Assembly (NCBI GenBank): GCA_963575745.1 | Contig: CAUYUJ010022507.1 | Span: 1 to 20,000, forward strand | Reading direction: 5' to 3' | Length of the DNA: 20,000 bases | Origin: Prorocentrum cordatum | Lineage: Eukaryota; Sar; Dinophyceae; Prorocentrales; Prorocentraceae | The notes under the pieces: generated by a model | What the model was told of the DNA's origin: nothing | The model's database searches: none | Seen by the model: the letters and a program-made list of their open reading frames with translations, nothing else | Part shown: in pieces, positions 1 through 8,183 of the stretch | How positions within the stretch are numbered: position 1 is the stretch's first letter | Layout of the letters: each line of letters begins with the position of its first letter | Translations under genes and position numbers: made by a program

Positions 1-365
1 ATCCCCCGCGGAGACGCGGTCACACGGATACGTTCGGCGCGGGGCATCCGCGAGCGAGCGCCCCGTATCCGCGGGTTCGCGGCCCAAGGGGCCCAGCCTG
101 CGAGGCCGTGGATACGGATTTGTTTTTTTCGCCCACGAGGGGCCTCACGACGGCAGATGGAGGTCGGCGGGGGCGGGAGGGCAAGCTGGGGGAGCATGAG
201 GGGGGGGTGAGCAGAAGGGGTGGGAGGAAGGTGTCGAGGGTCCTGCTTCTGCAGTATGCGCGGCTGAGACGCCCTCTCCCTCCCTCCCCCCCCCCCGCGT
301 AGGGAGGAGGAGGAGGAGCAGGAGGAAGAGGAGGAGGAGGAGGAGGATGAGGAGGATGAGGATGA
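1..365. other. GC-rich segment with no recognisable gene, ending in a short GGA tract
   Basis: I see no convincing coding or RNA signal here. The first 110 bases are GC-rich and contain short inverted pieces (a GGATACG near 26 and its complement near 65). From about 301 to 365 the sequence becomes an imperfect GGA/GAT run, which grades into the triplet-rich region that follows. Confidence 0.5.
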
Positions 366-1325
366 GAGTAATGATAATATGTTTGTGATCCGTATCACCA
401 CTTATAGTATTAGCAATGTCAGTACTCATAAGAAGACGGAAAGGAATAAAGCACATAATCATCATACTACGAGTAGGACTAATCAGACGAAGGATAACAG
501 GTTGATAGTAATATTGGCCATACGAAGAAGAGTACTACGTCTAAGAGTACGAATAAGAAGACACACATTCCGAAGCATATTATGACTCACACTAATACGG
601 AAACTGTTCTTAACATCCATATGACTACGACTACTACTAAGACGAGTACTATTACGAATCATACGAATCATACGAATCATACGTATACATGAGAATGAAC
701 AAAACAATACTACGACTAATAGTATCAGCATTGATACTGGTAGGGGCAATGTTAAGAATGGGAGGACTAATTCGAGTGAGAAATTATAATGCATAATCAC
801 ATGAACCATACTAGGAGGATAACTACAATGTGAATCATCACGCTACTACGAACAATACGGATAAGAACAATCGTAACGATACTAAGAAGGAACCGGATAC
901 TGCGAATCATAATGACCATACTACGACGAGTAAGCATCGCAATCACATCAATAATGCTAGAACCAATAGCCATAATGATAAGGCTACTTCATGAACATCA
1001 CTGTGCAATAATACCAAGAAGAACAGCGGTATGACAACTCATATGGATACGATTGATAGAACTAATGCGTTTGACCGTACTACTAAGCCAGAAACGAACC
1101 ATTGTAACAACACGCGCAATAGTGATGTTACTAGCAGTAATTCAAACAGTGGTAATAACAATACTACTGCTACCAATACCAGTATTACCAATACTACGAG
1201 TCTTATTGTTACCAGTATTGCAACTAATATTATAATTACTGCTATGGGCAATATTAATGATCAGACTAAGACTAATACTCGCAACATTTCTGATACGGAT
1301 ACAACGAAAACGTACTACACATGAG
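366..1325. repeat. AT-richer cryptic triplet (period-3) low-complexity region
   Basis: The sequence is built almost entirely of related triplets (AAT, ACT, AGT, ATT, ACG, CAT), with small perfect runs such as three copies of a 9-nt CATACGAAT-like unit at about 653-682. Translations in either direction give only strings of Asn/Thr/Ser/Ile or Leu/Val, so the open frames are a by-product of the triplet structure and not genes. Base composition is clearly lower in GC than in the rest of the window. The region is bounded on both sides by GGA tracts and could be a strongly decayed trinucleotide array, but that origin is inference. Confidence 0.6.
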
Positions 1326-1640
1326 AAAGGAGGAGGAGGAGGAGGAGGAGGAGGCGGAGGAGGAGGAGGAGGAGGAGGGGAGGTAAGAGGAGGAGGAGGA
1401 GGAGGAGGAGGAGGAGGAGGAGGGGAGGAGGAGGAGGGGAGGAGGAGGAGGGGGAGGCGGAGAGGAGGAGGAGGAGAGGAGGAGGAGAGGAGGAGGAGGA
1501 GGAGGGGGAGGAGGAGGAGGACGAGGAGGAGGAGGAGGGAGGAGGAGAGGAGGAGGAGGAGGAGGGGAGGAGGAGGAAGAGGAGGAGGAGGAGGGTGGGA
1601 GGAGTTGGAGGAGGAGGAGGAGGAGGAGGAGGAGGAGGAA
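1326..1640 (+). repeat. (GGA)n polypurine microsatellite, 3' flank of the retroelement
   Basis: This is an almost uninterrupted purine tract of GGA/GAG units with occasional GGGGA or GGC interruptions. It ends sharply at about 1640, where ordinary complex sequence begins. On the minus strand it reads as (TCC)n and lies directly after the putative 3' end of the retroelement. It is either the target site or a microsatellite tail of that element. Confidence 0.9.
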
Positions 1641-2223
1641 TGTAATGGAATGGGCTCCATCGCGGTGCGATATGAAAGGCAAGGAAACGAACTACGAGGC
1701 CTTCGCTCGGTTCGAAACCTTCGAAACCTGATCCTTGGGATATCTCCCAAGCTCGAAATTGGTGAGGTATCGTCTCCTAGCCGTGGTGAGGGGCTTGGAG
1801 CACGGCTCAGCGAGACTACTGCTGAGCTTCTCACCTCCGAAGAAACCACAGGTACTGCAAATCCATATTCGATGGACAGGGGCGTACACAAGCTGATGGG
1901 ACGGGTGAACCCAGCCTCCCCCTATATGAACCTGTTTCCCCCTCGGCAACTGAAGCTTATCAGACCCTACGGCAATCAACTCGAAACACGAAGACCTTAA
2001 CCAAACAGTGAGTGCCTCCTGAGACGACTGACCACGACACCGCAGACAACGCGTGCCTTTGTTGTCGAGACAATGTTGGGAGGCAAACAGTGCAATGGAG
2101 GAGGGAGCAGGAGGGGGGGTGGCCTTGTCGTACAGGTGCGGCTGGGGCTCTGGCGTGCTGACATCGCCTCGAGCGTAGACCGAAGCAGCCTCCGACGAAC
2201 TAAACTGGCATCAACCTCCGTTC
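1641..2223 (-). other. Putative 3' untranslated region of the retroelement
   Basis: This complex sequence lies between the RNase H stop codon and the (TCC)n tract on the minus strand. An open frame of about 115 codons runs on the plus strand after the GGA tract (about 1641-2000), but it matches nothing I recognise and continues the low-complexity frame, so I do not call it a gene. No poly(A) tail is visible at the 1641 end. If the element ends here, its tail is the TCC microsatellite. Confidence 0.45.
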
Positions 2224-3662
2224 TCATGACCCGTGACCGTATCTCTGGTGATAGCCGACTTTTTTCGCAGCAACGCTGGCGAACTCATCTGCGATGTGAT
2301 TTCCAAGAACCAGAAATTCAGGGAAGACCGAGCCTGGGATCTGATCAGCTTCAATGTGGGATGGTACTTGTATGACACAAACCTGCGACTGGTCGCGAAA
2401 CTGCATTTCCTGGCCCACGAGCTTCCAAATGTTCGCATTGGCTCCTTGCGGAACCTTCCATATTCCCTGATACCACCCGTCAGCGACTCCACTGTTGTCA
2501 GTAACATACACCAAGGGCCCTCGAGAGTGCCTGAGCGCCAGCAGTAGACCCCAGATCTCGCCCCTTGGTACAGACTGAGTACCCCCAGGTAGGGGACCAA
2601 ATATAACAGACCCAACTTGGGGCCCCTCGTAGTTGCTGATAACCACTGCTGACACTCCGACACGCCGTAGCCGTCGGTCGCGAGAATCTGCTCCTCCGCT
2701 GGCGTCTCCAAACGCCACTAGAGGTTCACCTGCGTGGCCGTCTCCGAGCGCGTGCTCGTCGAACGGCGCACCTAACACTAAGAAAAACTCCCAGGCCTCA
2801 TCGGCGCTGGGAGCTGGTACCTGGGTCCAAGAACTCGGAATGAGACCTCGAAACCAAAACCACGGTTCAGAATCCTGGCCCGGCTGGGCCCTGGGAATCA
2901 AGTGGTCCGACCCAGAGTAGATTTTGTGTCCAGAATTGCTAGGGCACGTCCACCCCCTGTGGAGTGGTGTTTCACTACCCTGGCCACACCTGGGGCACGT
3001 ATCGTCACTGATGGCACCCGTCTCGTCCTTCACCCTGGATAAAGGCCATGTCCCCCCGATCGCCACGCATAGGAGGGTCTCCGAGAGCTTGGTCCCATGC
3101 GGAACTCCACTAAGAACTTTCAGCAACTGTCTAAGCGATTCGTTGTCGACCCCGTCCTGTGAACCTTCACCGCAAAAATGCTTGAAAAATGCTTGGATGC
3201 TTTTTTCCCAAAGCTGGGCACGAATACTCCCCTCAAACTCAGTGAGCAAACCACTGATGTCCTCCGAGCTGGTAACTAGTTCATCTGGGAAGGACCAGAT
3301 AGCACCAGCATCATCACGTTTAGCTGGTGTGTGCCACTCAGAGGGGGAGACAGGGTCCCATCCAAACTCCAGAAGATATGCGATGATGGACGAGATAGGG
3401 CCTCGAACGTGTCGTGAAACCTGCTGCGGTGCAAGTTCCCGCAGCTGTCGCACAAGCCGAGGCCATGCGGCACGAACGGGGCCACGAATGCTGGGCTCGG
3501 CCAGCCACGTCTTCAACCAAAGTTGTAGCCCATCACGAGGCAACTTGTACTCTGGATCGTGCCCTTCGGCACGAAGATCCAGCAAAGTAGTGCGGCATCG
3601 CCCCCGCTTAGAAGACGCCAGCGTACAACCTAATCGCCGACGACATTGTAATCGAAACTCCC
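2224..3662 (-). CDS. Retroelement C-terminal part: CCHC zinc finger and RNase H domain
   Basis: This is the last third of the retroelement polyprotein. Counting from the TTG codon at 3585, a C-x2-C-x8-H-x4-C finger occupies residues 197-214 (CPRCG at its start), as in many LINEs between RT and the C-terminus. An RNase H fold follows at about 288-437 with the catalytic set intact: Asp294 in AFGDASGG, Glu343 in PRGEIWG, Asp363 in VTDNSG and Asp433 in GNHIADEFA. RNase H removes the RNA strand after first-strand DNA synthesis. The frame is open upstream of 3585 and reads EFRLQCRRRLG directly after the point where the RT frame loses sense (about 3662), so this is not a separate gene but the continuation of the RT protein after a -1 shift. 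The stop is TGA at 2224-2226. Confidence 0.85.
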
Positions 3663-5843
3663 AGATGCACCAGTGATCTGATGCCCGTACGTGCCAGCCT
3701 CTTGAGGCCCAGTCCTCTCGATGAGCCCCGTGGTACGATACTTCCTGAACAACCGAGCGAACTTCCGAACCTTCATATTCATGTTCTTGGCTTTGACGAC
3801 CCTCTGGCGACGCATGGCCCTTGCGGGCCTCCCCGCGCCCGAGTCGACCCCGAAATGAACGGCTTGAAGGGCGTGTTGCAAAATGAAACTTTTCCTGCGA
3901 AGCCGACGCACAACCTCTTTGCCATCAGCTGCATTGGAACACACTATCACGCTCTTGCTAGCAATCTGGAGGCCGTGCTCCTGAAGCGTGTAGCAAGTGT
4001 CGAGCACACTGTGAAACAGCCTGTTCCGAACCAGCTTGCGCGTGCCAGCCGTATGCCGTGTCAAGTCGTCGACCCAAATACGGTATGACATGTTGACATG
4101 TGTAGTAGTCAAACGCATCAGTATGTAGTAAACCATGCACCTCCCAAATCCAGTACCACTGCGGAGACCCTGGATGATACTCTGCCACGGTTGGAACGCT
4201 GCCGAGAAAGACCCAAGTTGCGAAAGGATCCGAGGGGGCAAGCACATCTGTGGCTCCAAGGCGAGGACCACTGGAGGGAGCCCCATCTTGAGAGCAGACC
4301 TAGCCAGTGGAATCCACCCCATAGCATCGTATAATCCCTTGATGTCCAAGATGCCCCCTCCGAAGGCGATGCCAAGCCGAGCAAGCCCTTCATCGTGAAG
4401 AGCGCGCGCAAACACTTCACGGAGCGCGGAGTTGCCCGAGATGGCGGCATCCCAGGCAGGCTCCGAATCCTTAGACCAGCTCCTAACCTCACCCTCTCGG
4501 GCAAGATACCAAGTCCTGGAAAACATAGACATGAGCCCAATGACCCTGTCACCCCCGTTCTTTTTCCCCAGGAGACGCCCAATGACGAGCAGGATTTGCC
4601 AGGGCCAGGAGAGGCATTCCTCACGCGCCCCAAAAACCGAGACGAGCTCCTGGATTCCCTCTGGGGGAAGACGTTCCATATCCGTGGGGCTGAGGTTGCC
4701 CACCCCGAGTCCTGCCTTGGCCTTCCTGGAGTGCAAGGCGCGCTGGGCGCGCTCGGCAGACAAGGGCTCGAACTGCTCCACAGCTGCTGCCTCTCGGATA
4801 TCCTGGAAGCGAGACGTGACGTCAGACAGTGGCAAAGGCTTCGGGCTCCAGAGCTCGTGCCAGTGCTTGGTTTTTTGATCCACAATATCCCGAGGGTGAA
4901 AAAGCGTTTTCCAGTCGACCTGGATTTCATCGGTGACAGGGGGAAGCTTCTTGATGGATTTGTGCAAAAACCCAGGATCCTCCGAGGTAGTGATCCACTC
5001 TCGAAAATCACGCAAAGAAGAATATAGAGCTCGCCGTCGTGCTCGACCTGCGACTCGCTTGGCTGCGTGAGCTAGTCGCTCAACAGCTGCATCAGAAAGC
5101 GTGGCCACTCGAAAAAGCTCGGCCTGCCATGCCGACCATGTAGAAAGTCCCCCTTCTTCATTGACCGACCTGGTACGCTCCAGAGCAACGTGCACCCCTG
5201 CAGGTTGATCCCCAGCGAGGGCTGTGCACGCCTGAACGAGCTGCGCTTGCTGTACTGCACCGTTCTGCTTAGACCTGTGCTTGCTAATGGAGCCCAAGAC
5301 CGTAGCAAGGCGTCCCCACCAGCTGGCGACGACGTCGTGCATCGGTTGATCACGAGCCTTGTCTGGGGCCTTCATCTCCACCTCCCGAAAGAAGGGCCCA
5401 TTAGATCTCGTGGTACCTGCAGCTAGTTGGACCCCATGATGCTGTGAAATAGCATGCTCAACCGTAGACGCCCAAGATCCGTATAAGGCTCCCAATTGAC
5501 ACACATGTTGACCCCCTACAGCATAAGCGGCAGAAGTACGAACAATCGGCCATACGTCCTGCTCATCAGAGTGCATGAACCCGACTTGCCTTCTGCGCGA
5601 CTGCCAGAGCTCGGAGGGGATGGGGAAAGAGGGAAGGTCTGCTGAATTAAGGGTTGCCGAGGGGGGGGGGGGGGGGGGGTCAGAGGCTGGGTCCCCCGTA
5701 TACGTCCCCAAGACATCCTTTTCCAGCACAATATTGCCAGCCTGGCCACTGGGTTCGCGCACAGAGTTACTACTGCTGCTGCCAGCGGGGGCGGAACTAA
5801 CGGCGTCAGCCGCGTCGCCGAACAAAAACACTGCACAACTAAA
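3630..5843 (-). CDS. Retroelement reverse transcriptase
   Basis: The open frame follows a TGA at 5844-5846 and ends at TAG 3630-3632. Counting from the GTG codon at 5831, a Pro/Ser-rich linker and a charged connector precede the RT fold. A NGGDRVIGLM motif lies at about 425-434, motif A at about 492-503 with Asp496 in LDIKGLYD, motif B GLRSGTGFGR at 555-564, and motif C WVDD at 586-589. A thumb-like basic region follows. All three catalytic aspartates are present. WVDD in place of YADD is in line with what I recall of dinoflagellate elements. The N-terminus has no credible own start: the frame is fed from the endonuclease frame by a -1 shift, and the C-terminus passes to the RNase H frame by another. 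Its role is target-primed reverse transcription of the element RNA. Confidence 0.88.
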   Translation of the reverse strand, partial: FSCAVFLFGDAADAVSSAPAGSSSSNSVREPSGQAGNIVLEKDVLGTYTGDPASDPPPPPPSATLNSADLPSFPIPSELWQSRRRQVGFMHSDEQDVWPIVRTSAAYAVGGQHVCQLGALYGSWASTVEHAISQHHGVQLAAGTTRSNGPFFREVEMKAPDKARDQPMHDVVASWWGRLATVLGSISKHRSKQNGAVQQAQLVQACTALAGDQPAGVHVALERTRSVNEEGGLSTWSAWQAELFRVATLSDAAVERLAHAAKRVAGRARRRALYSSLRDFREWITTSEDPGFLHKSIKKLPPVTDEIQVDWKTLFHPRDIVDQKTKHWHELWSPKPLPLSDVTSRFQDIREAAAVEQFEPLSAERAQRALHSRKAKAGLGVGNLSPTDMERLPPEGIQELVSVFGAREECLSWPWQILLVIGRLLGKKNGGDRVIGLMSMFSRTWYLAREGEVRSWSKDSEPAWDAAISGNSALREVFARALHDEGLARLGIAFGGGILDIKGLYDAMGWIPLARSALKMGLPPVVLALEPQMCLPPRILSQLGSFSAAFQPWQSIIQGLRSGTGFGRCMVYYILMRLTTTHVNMSYRIWVDDLTRHTAGTRKLVRNRLFHSVLDTCYTLQEHGLQIASKSVIVCSNAADGKEVVRRLRRKSFILQHALQAVHFGVDSGAGRPARAMRRQRVVKAKNMNMKVRKFARLFRKYRTTGLIERTGPQEAGTYGHQITGASGSFDYNVVGD

Positions 5844-6766
5844 TCATACTCGGCGTCGGATTCGCCGTCCGACAGGCCGTCGTCCAGCTCAAAATTGGCT
5901 CTCTCGGGCTCAACCGTCAGATCCCCGAACAGAGCCTCAGAAGCTTCAGAGATTCGCTGCCTAGCAAGCTCACGTTTTTGACTGCGCTCAGCTCTGGATC
6001 GACTGGATTTTGACCCTGGCGTTGGAGCGACCCCTGGGCGAGGCACCTGAGGTAGACGTCCTGGTGTGACCAGTTCCCGACATAGTAGCTGGGCCCCAGA
6101 CGATCGAAGTCGAACGAGAATAGCACTATGCGGTTTCCATGGTACTGATAAGATGGAGGACACCCCGACTATGTACGGAATGCACGACTGGTTCGCAATG
6201 ACGAAATCGAGCAAAGCCCCTTTCCCCGACTCGCAAGTTGCCAAAACGCCACTCGGCTTGCATATAACCCCATCAATCTTATTGAGAAGCCCTCGTCGAT
6301 CGAGCTCTTCTGGTTCTAGATTGAAGTCCCCCACAAGGAACCACGGTATACGTAGCTGTGATACCAACGCTCCGAGCTTAGCGTATCTAGTGAGGTTCCT
6401 GCCCGCGAACCCATCAGAGCAGAACCCGTAAAAAATGATGGCCACCAGTGAGTAGCCGCGCATGTGAACTATGGCTGCGCTGAACCCATCCAACGCAGTC
6501 GAGCCCGTCGCTCGTAGGTCGCGAAGAACAGCATCGGTCTCGCTGAGGCTCTGCATCTGAAGGTGTTGTCGGCACGTGAGCCATTCCCCACCCTCATTCG
6601 CCTTTCCCTGAGTATTCCCCGACTGCTCCCGCCCAGTGGCTCGGGCTCGATTGATGATGAGCTTAAATTGATGCTTCTTTGCCTGCTCTCGCCAATGATG
6701 CACGTCCTTCAAATTCTCGACGTGAGTCTCAGTGATCCCGAAATAGTGAAATGGCCTGCAAGCTGG
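5516..6766 (-). CDS. Retroelement APE-type endonuclease domain
   Basis: The AP-endonuclease/exonuclease-phosphatase fold nicks target DNA to prime retrotransposition. Its marks are the catalytic Glu in ITETHVEN (codon 6728-6730), VGDFN (128-131 counting from the TTG at 6712), LLDF with Asp169, and PHSAI with His195. The fold ends near residue 205. A basic/Ser-rich and then acidic linker follows, in which sense passes to the RT frame. The frame itself runs on to 5516, but the last 50 or so codons look non-coding. The first strand of the fold (NVTTMGRQAWNF) lies upstream of the TGA at 6767-6769 in the same frame, so the domain is interrupted by a stop. It overlaps the RT open frame by about 330 nt. 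Confidence 0.85.
   Translation of the reverse strand, partial: PACRPFHYFGITETHVENLKDVHHWREQAKKHQFKLIINRARATGREQSGNTQGKANEGGEWLTCRQHLQMQSLSETDAVLRDLRATGSTALDGFSAAIVHMRGYSLVAIIFYGFCSDGFAGRNLTRYAKLGALVSQLRIPWFLVGDFNLEPEELDRRGLLNKIDGVICKPSGVLATCESGKGALLDFVIANQSCIPYIVGVSSILSVPWKPHSAILVRLRSSGAQLLCRELVTPGRLPQVPRPGVAPTPGSKSSRSRAERSQKRELARQRISEASEALFGDLTVEPERANFELDDGLSDGESDAEYDLVVQCFCSATRLTPLVPPPLAAAVVTLCANPVARLAILCWKRMSWGRIRGTQPLTPPPPPPRQPLIQQTFPLSPSPPSSGSRAEGKSGSCTLMSRTYGRLFVLLPLML
5661..5679 (-). repeat. 19-base C homopolymer on the coding strand, in the endonuclease-RT linker
   Basis: Nineteen consecutive G on the plus strand lie inside the linker between endonuclease and RT and encode a Pro6 stretch. 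Such a run is highly prone to gain or loss of a base. It is one of two candidate places for the frame change between the endonuclease and RT frames. Confidence 0.95.
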
Positions 6767-6973
6767 TCATGTCAGGAAGTTCCATGCTTGCCGACCCATA
6801 GTTGTGACATTGCCGAAGAAGAAAAAGCTATCTGTGCCACTCTTGGATGCGGTGGCCAGCTCCTCCTCCTCATCATCAGCACCTGACTGCGCACGCCCAG
6901 ATGCTGATCCCCTTGGGCCTGTTGATGGCGTTCGTCCCGCAGCGGCGCCTCCTGCGGGGCCCCTCTGCGGTCG
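6767..6973 (-). pseudogene. Linker and N-terminal strand of the endonuclease, bounded by two in-frame TGA codons
   Basis: The frame of ORF1 continues without any other stop from TGA 6974-6976 to TGA 6767-6769. It reads a Gly/Ala/Pro/Ser-rich linker, then an acidic run, then SFFFFGNVTTMGRQAWNFL. The last part resembles the first beta strand and helix of the endonuclease ('NV..') in dinoflagellate retroelements. The second TGA may be a nonsense change or two compensating small indels: the -1 frame reads DMTSLQAISLF across the same bases before returning to ITETH. The segment is too short to stand alone and belongs with the endonuclease. Confidence 0.6.
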
Positions 6974-8029
6974 TCACGCCGCCGCCTTGGCGGCTGGGGG
7001 CCCCGCTTGCGTCGCCGCCTGCGCTGCCGCCTCAGCCGCCGCCAGCTTGGCCGCCGTGATCTTCATGGCCGCCTCCTTGATCCTCGCAGCCTGAGCTGCC
7101 TTGTCCTCGGCAGGGGGGCCGCCGCTGGGCCCGCTGCTGCTGCTGCTGTCGGCGGTGCCCTGGGTGCCCTTGCCGCTCTCCTTGTCAGCGGCACTAGTTC
7201 CCTGAGCTTCACCATCCGCTCCCTTCCTCTTCTTCATGTACCTCGTCTCGATCTGCTGCTGCAGCTCCTTCGCGCGGGTGAGCCAAGAGACCACCTCGGA
7301 GTTCTTCGTGCTCAACTGCGCTCGAGCTGCCTTGAGATCACCTTCAAGCTTCCGCAAAACTTCTTTCTCGCTGGCCTCTGCTTCCAAGGTGTCGATCTTC
7401 GCGAAGAAGTCCTCATCCCAGGAGAGACTGAACAGCGTGTCGCCGTCCTTCTGCCCAGCGGGCTTGTCATGAGGAATGACGCCGACCTTGGATGCGAGGG
7501 CCTGCACGGCGAGCCGCTTGGACTCCTCCGCCGTGGCGAGCGTGATAGCCAACTCTGCCTCCTTGGCCTCCGCGCGCACCAAGTTCTCCCTGGCGCGCAC
7601 CAGGGCGTGGAAGGCCTGGTCGTGCTTGGTGGTCGCATCTCTGACGGCACTATCTGCTTTCGTAGCAGCTTCCTCAGGTGAAGAACTGGCCTCTGCGGCC
7701 CGCATTTCGTTCTTGAGGATCTGGATCTGGCTGGTCAGGGCTTGCTTGCTCATCGGGTCTGTCACGACTGCCAGGGCGCTCTCGAGTGCCGACGCCTTGG
7801 ACGAGACAGCTGCCTGCACGGTGTCCCCTGCTCTTGCCAGAACCAACTGCGTATTATGAACATCGGAGTACGTGTCTTTGTCCTTGCCACCACTTTTCTT
7901 TCCCTGATAGAGCTTGACCTGGCGTCCGCACTTCTGGCATCTGCGATCTCGCTCCAAGAGAATAGAATTCCATTCGCTTCGTCCACAGGCTTTGTAGGTG
8001 GACCACGGAGTGGAGGTGGCCTTGGACAT
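6974..8029 (-). CDS. Retroelement ORF1: zinc-knuckle remnant and long coiled coil
   Basis: The protein is 351 residues, from the ATG at 8027-8029 to TGA 6974-6976. I chose this ATG because the protein turns from GGA-derived low complexity to ordinary sequence just upstream, and because a short N-terminal Trp/Cys module followed by helices is what I recall from dinoflagellate elements. The module holds Cys15, then Cys31-x2-Cys34 (RRCQKCGR). One Cys of the expected second pair appears lost. Residues 60-290 are Ala/Glu/Lys/Arg-rich with heptad character, consistent with coiled-coil oligomerisation and RNA binding like LINE ORF1 or Gag. An Ala-rich helical tail follows a Ser/Gly linker. The same frame remains open past the TGA into the endonuclease. 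The open frame also extends upstream into the GGA array, but that part is not credible as protein. Confidence 0.75.
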   Translation of the reverse strand: MSKATSTPWSTYKACGRSEWNSILLERDRRCQKCGRQVKLYQGKKSGGKDKDTYSDVHNTQLVLARAGDTVQAAVSSKASALESALAVVTDPMSKQALTSQIQILKNEMRAAEASSSPEEAATKADSAVRDATTKHDQAFHALVRARENLVRAEAKEAELAITLATAEESKRLAVQALASKVGVIPHDKPAGQKDGDTLFSLSWDEDFFAKIDTLEAEASEKEVLRKLEGDLKAARAQLSTKNSEVVSWLTRAKELQQQIETRYMKKRKGADGEAQGTSAADKESGKGTQGTADSSSSSGPSGGPPAEDKAAQAARIKEAAMKITAAKLAAAEAAAQAATQAGPPAAKAAA

Positions 8030-8153
8030 GGCTCCCTGAAGAATGATTTCCCCTCTTCGCCACCGAGAAGAGAGGTCCCAGGCGTGGACTTCCGCCCCGG
8101 CCCCCCCAAGCGCCGACGTGAAGGCGAGGGGCTGGACTGAGCAACTTGGGGGG

Positions 8154-8183
8154 CCCAAATTGCTCGAACCCAAATTGCTTGAG
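8154..8183 (-). repeat. Two tandem 15-nt units resembling a relic dinoflagellate spliced leader
   Basis: On the minus strand 8183-8154 reads CTCAAG, then CAATTTGGGTTCGAG, then CAATTTGGG. The period is exactly 15 nt. The last 15 nt of the dinoflagellate leader, CCATTTTGGCTCAAG, is the part expected to survive when its internal AG is reused in trans-splicing. The central unit matches it at 11 of 15 positions without gaps, and the whole 30 nt at 24 of 30. It lies about 125 nt upstream of the ORF1 start, in the same orientation, at the exact edge of the GGA array. An alternative is a chance 15-bp tandem, because a third, inverted half-copy at 8141-8150 could make a small hairpin. Confidence 0.5.

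Larger units (their letters stand above)
1641..8183 (-). mobile_element. Non-LTR (LINE-like) retroelement with ORF1, endonuclease, RT, zinc finger and RNase H
   Basis: Reading down the minus strand, the order is a 5' leader, a coiled-coil ORF1, an APE-type endonuclease, a reverse transcriptase, a CCHC finger and RNase H, then about 580 nt of non-coding sequence. This order is known for RNase H-bearing LINEs and is frequent in dinoflagellate genomes. I see no long terminal repeats. Both ends are inferred from where complex sequence meets GGA arrays. The coding frame is interrupted by TGA at 6974-6976 and 6767-6769 and by two -1 shifts (between about 5846 and 5661, and near 3662). The copy therefore looks decayed but young, since the expected enzymatic residues are still readable. 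Boundaries are uncertain by tens of bases or more. Confidence 0.85.

Noticed and set aside
1257-2000. Plus-strand open frame running from the GGA array into complex sequence
   Set aside because: The first half is a Gly/Glu/Arg repeat artefact. The second half (about 115 codons) has no recognisable motif and lies in what is probably the 3' region of the retroelement.
4118-5011. A second minus-strand open frame of about 300 codons inside the RT region
   Set aside because: It overlaps the RT motifs in another frame and has no motif of its own.
1641-8183. Reading the element as an LTR retrotransposon or a viral integration
   Set aside because: There is an APE endonuclease rather than an integrase, no long terminal repeats are seen, and the RT-zinc finger-RNase H order is that of LINEs.
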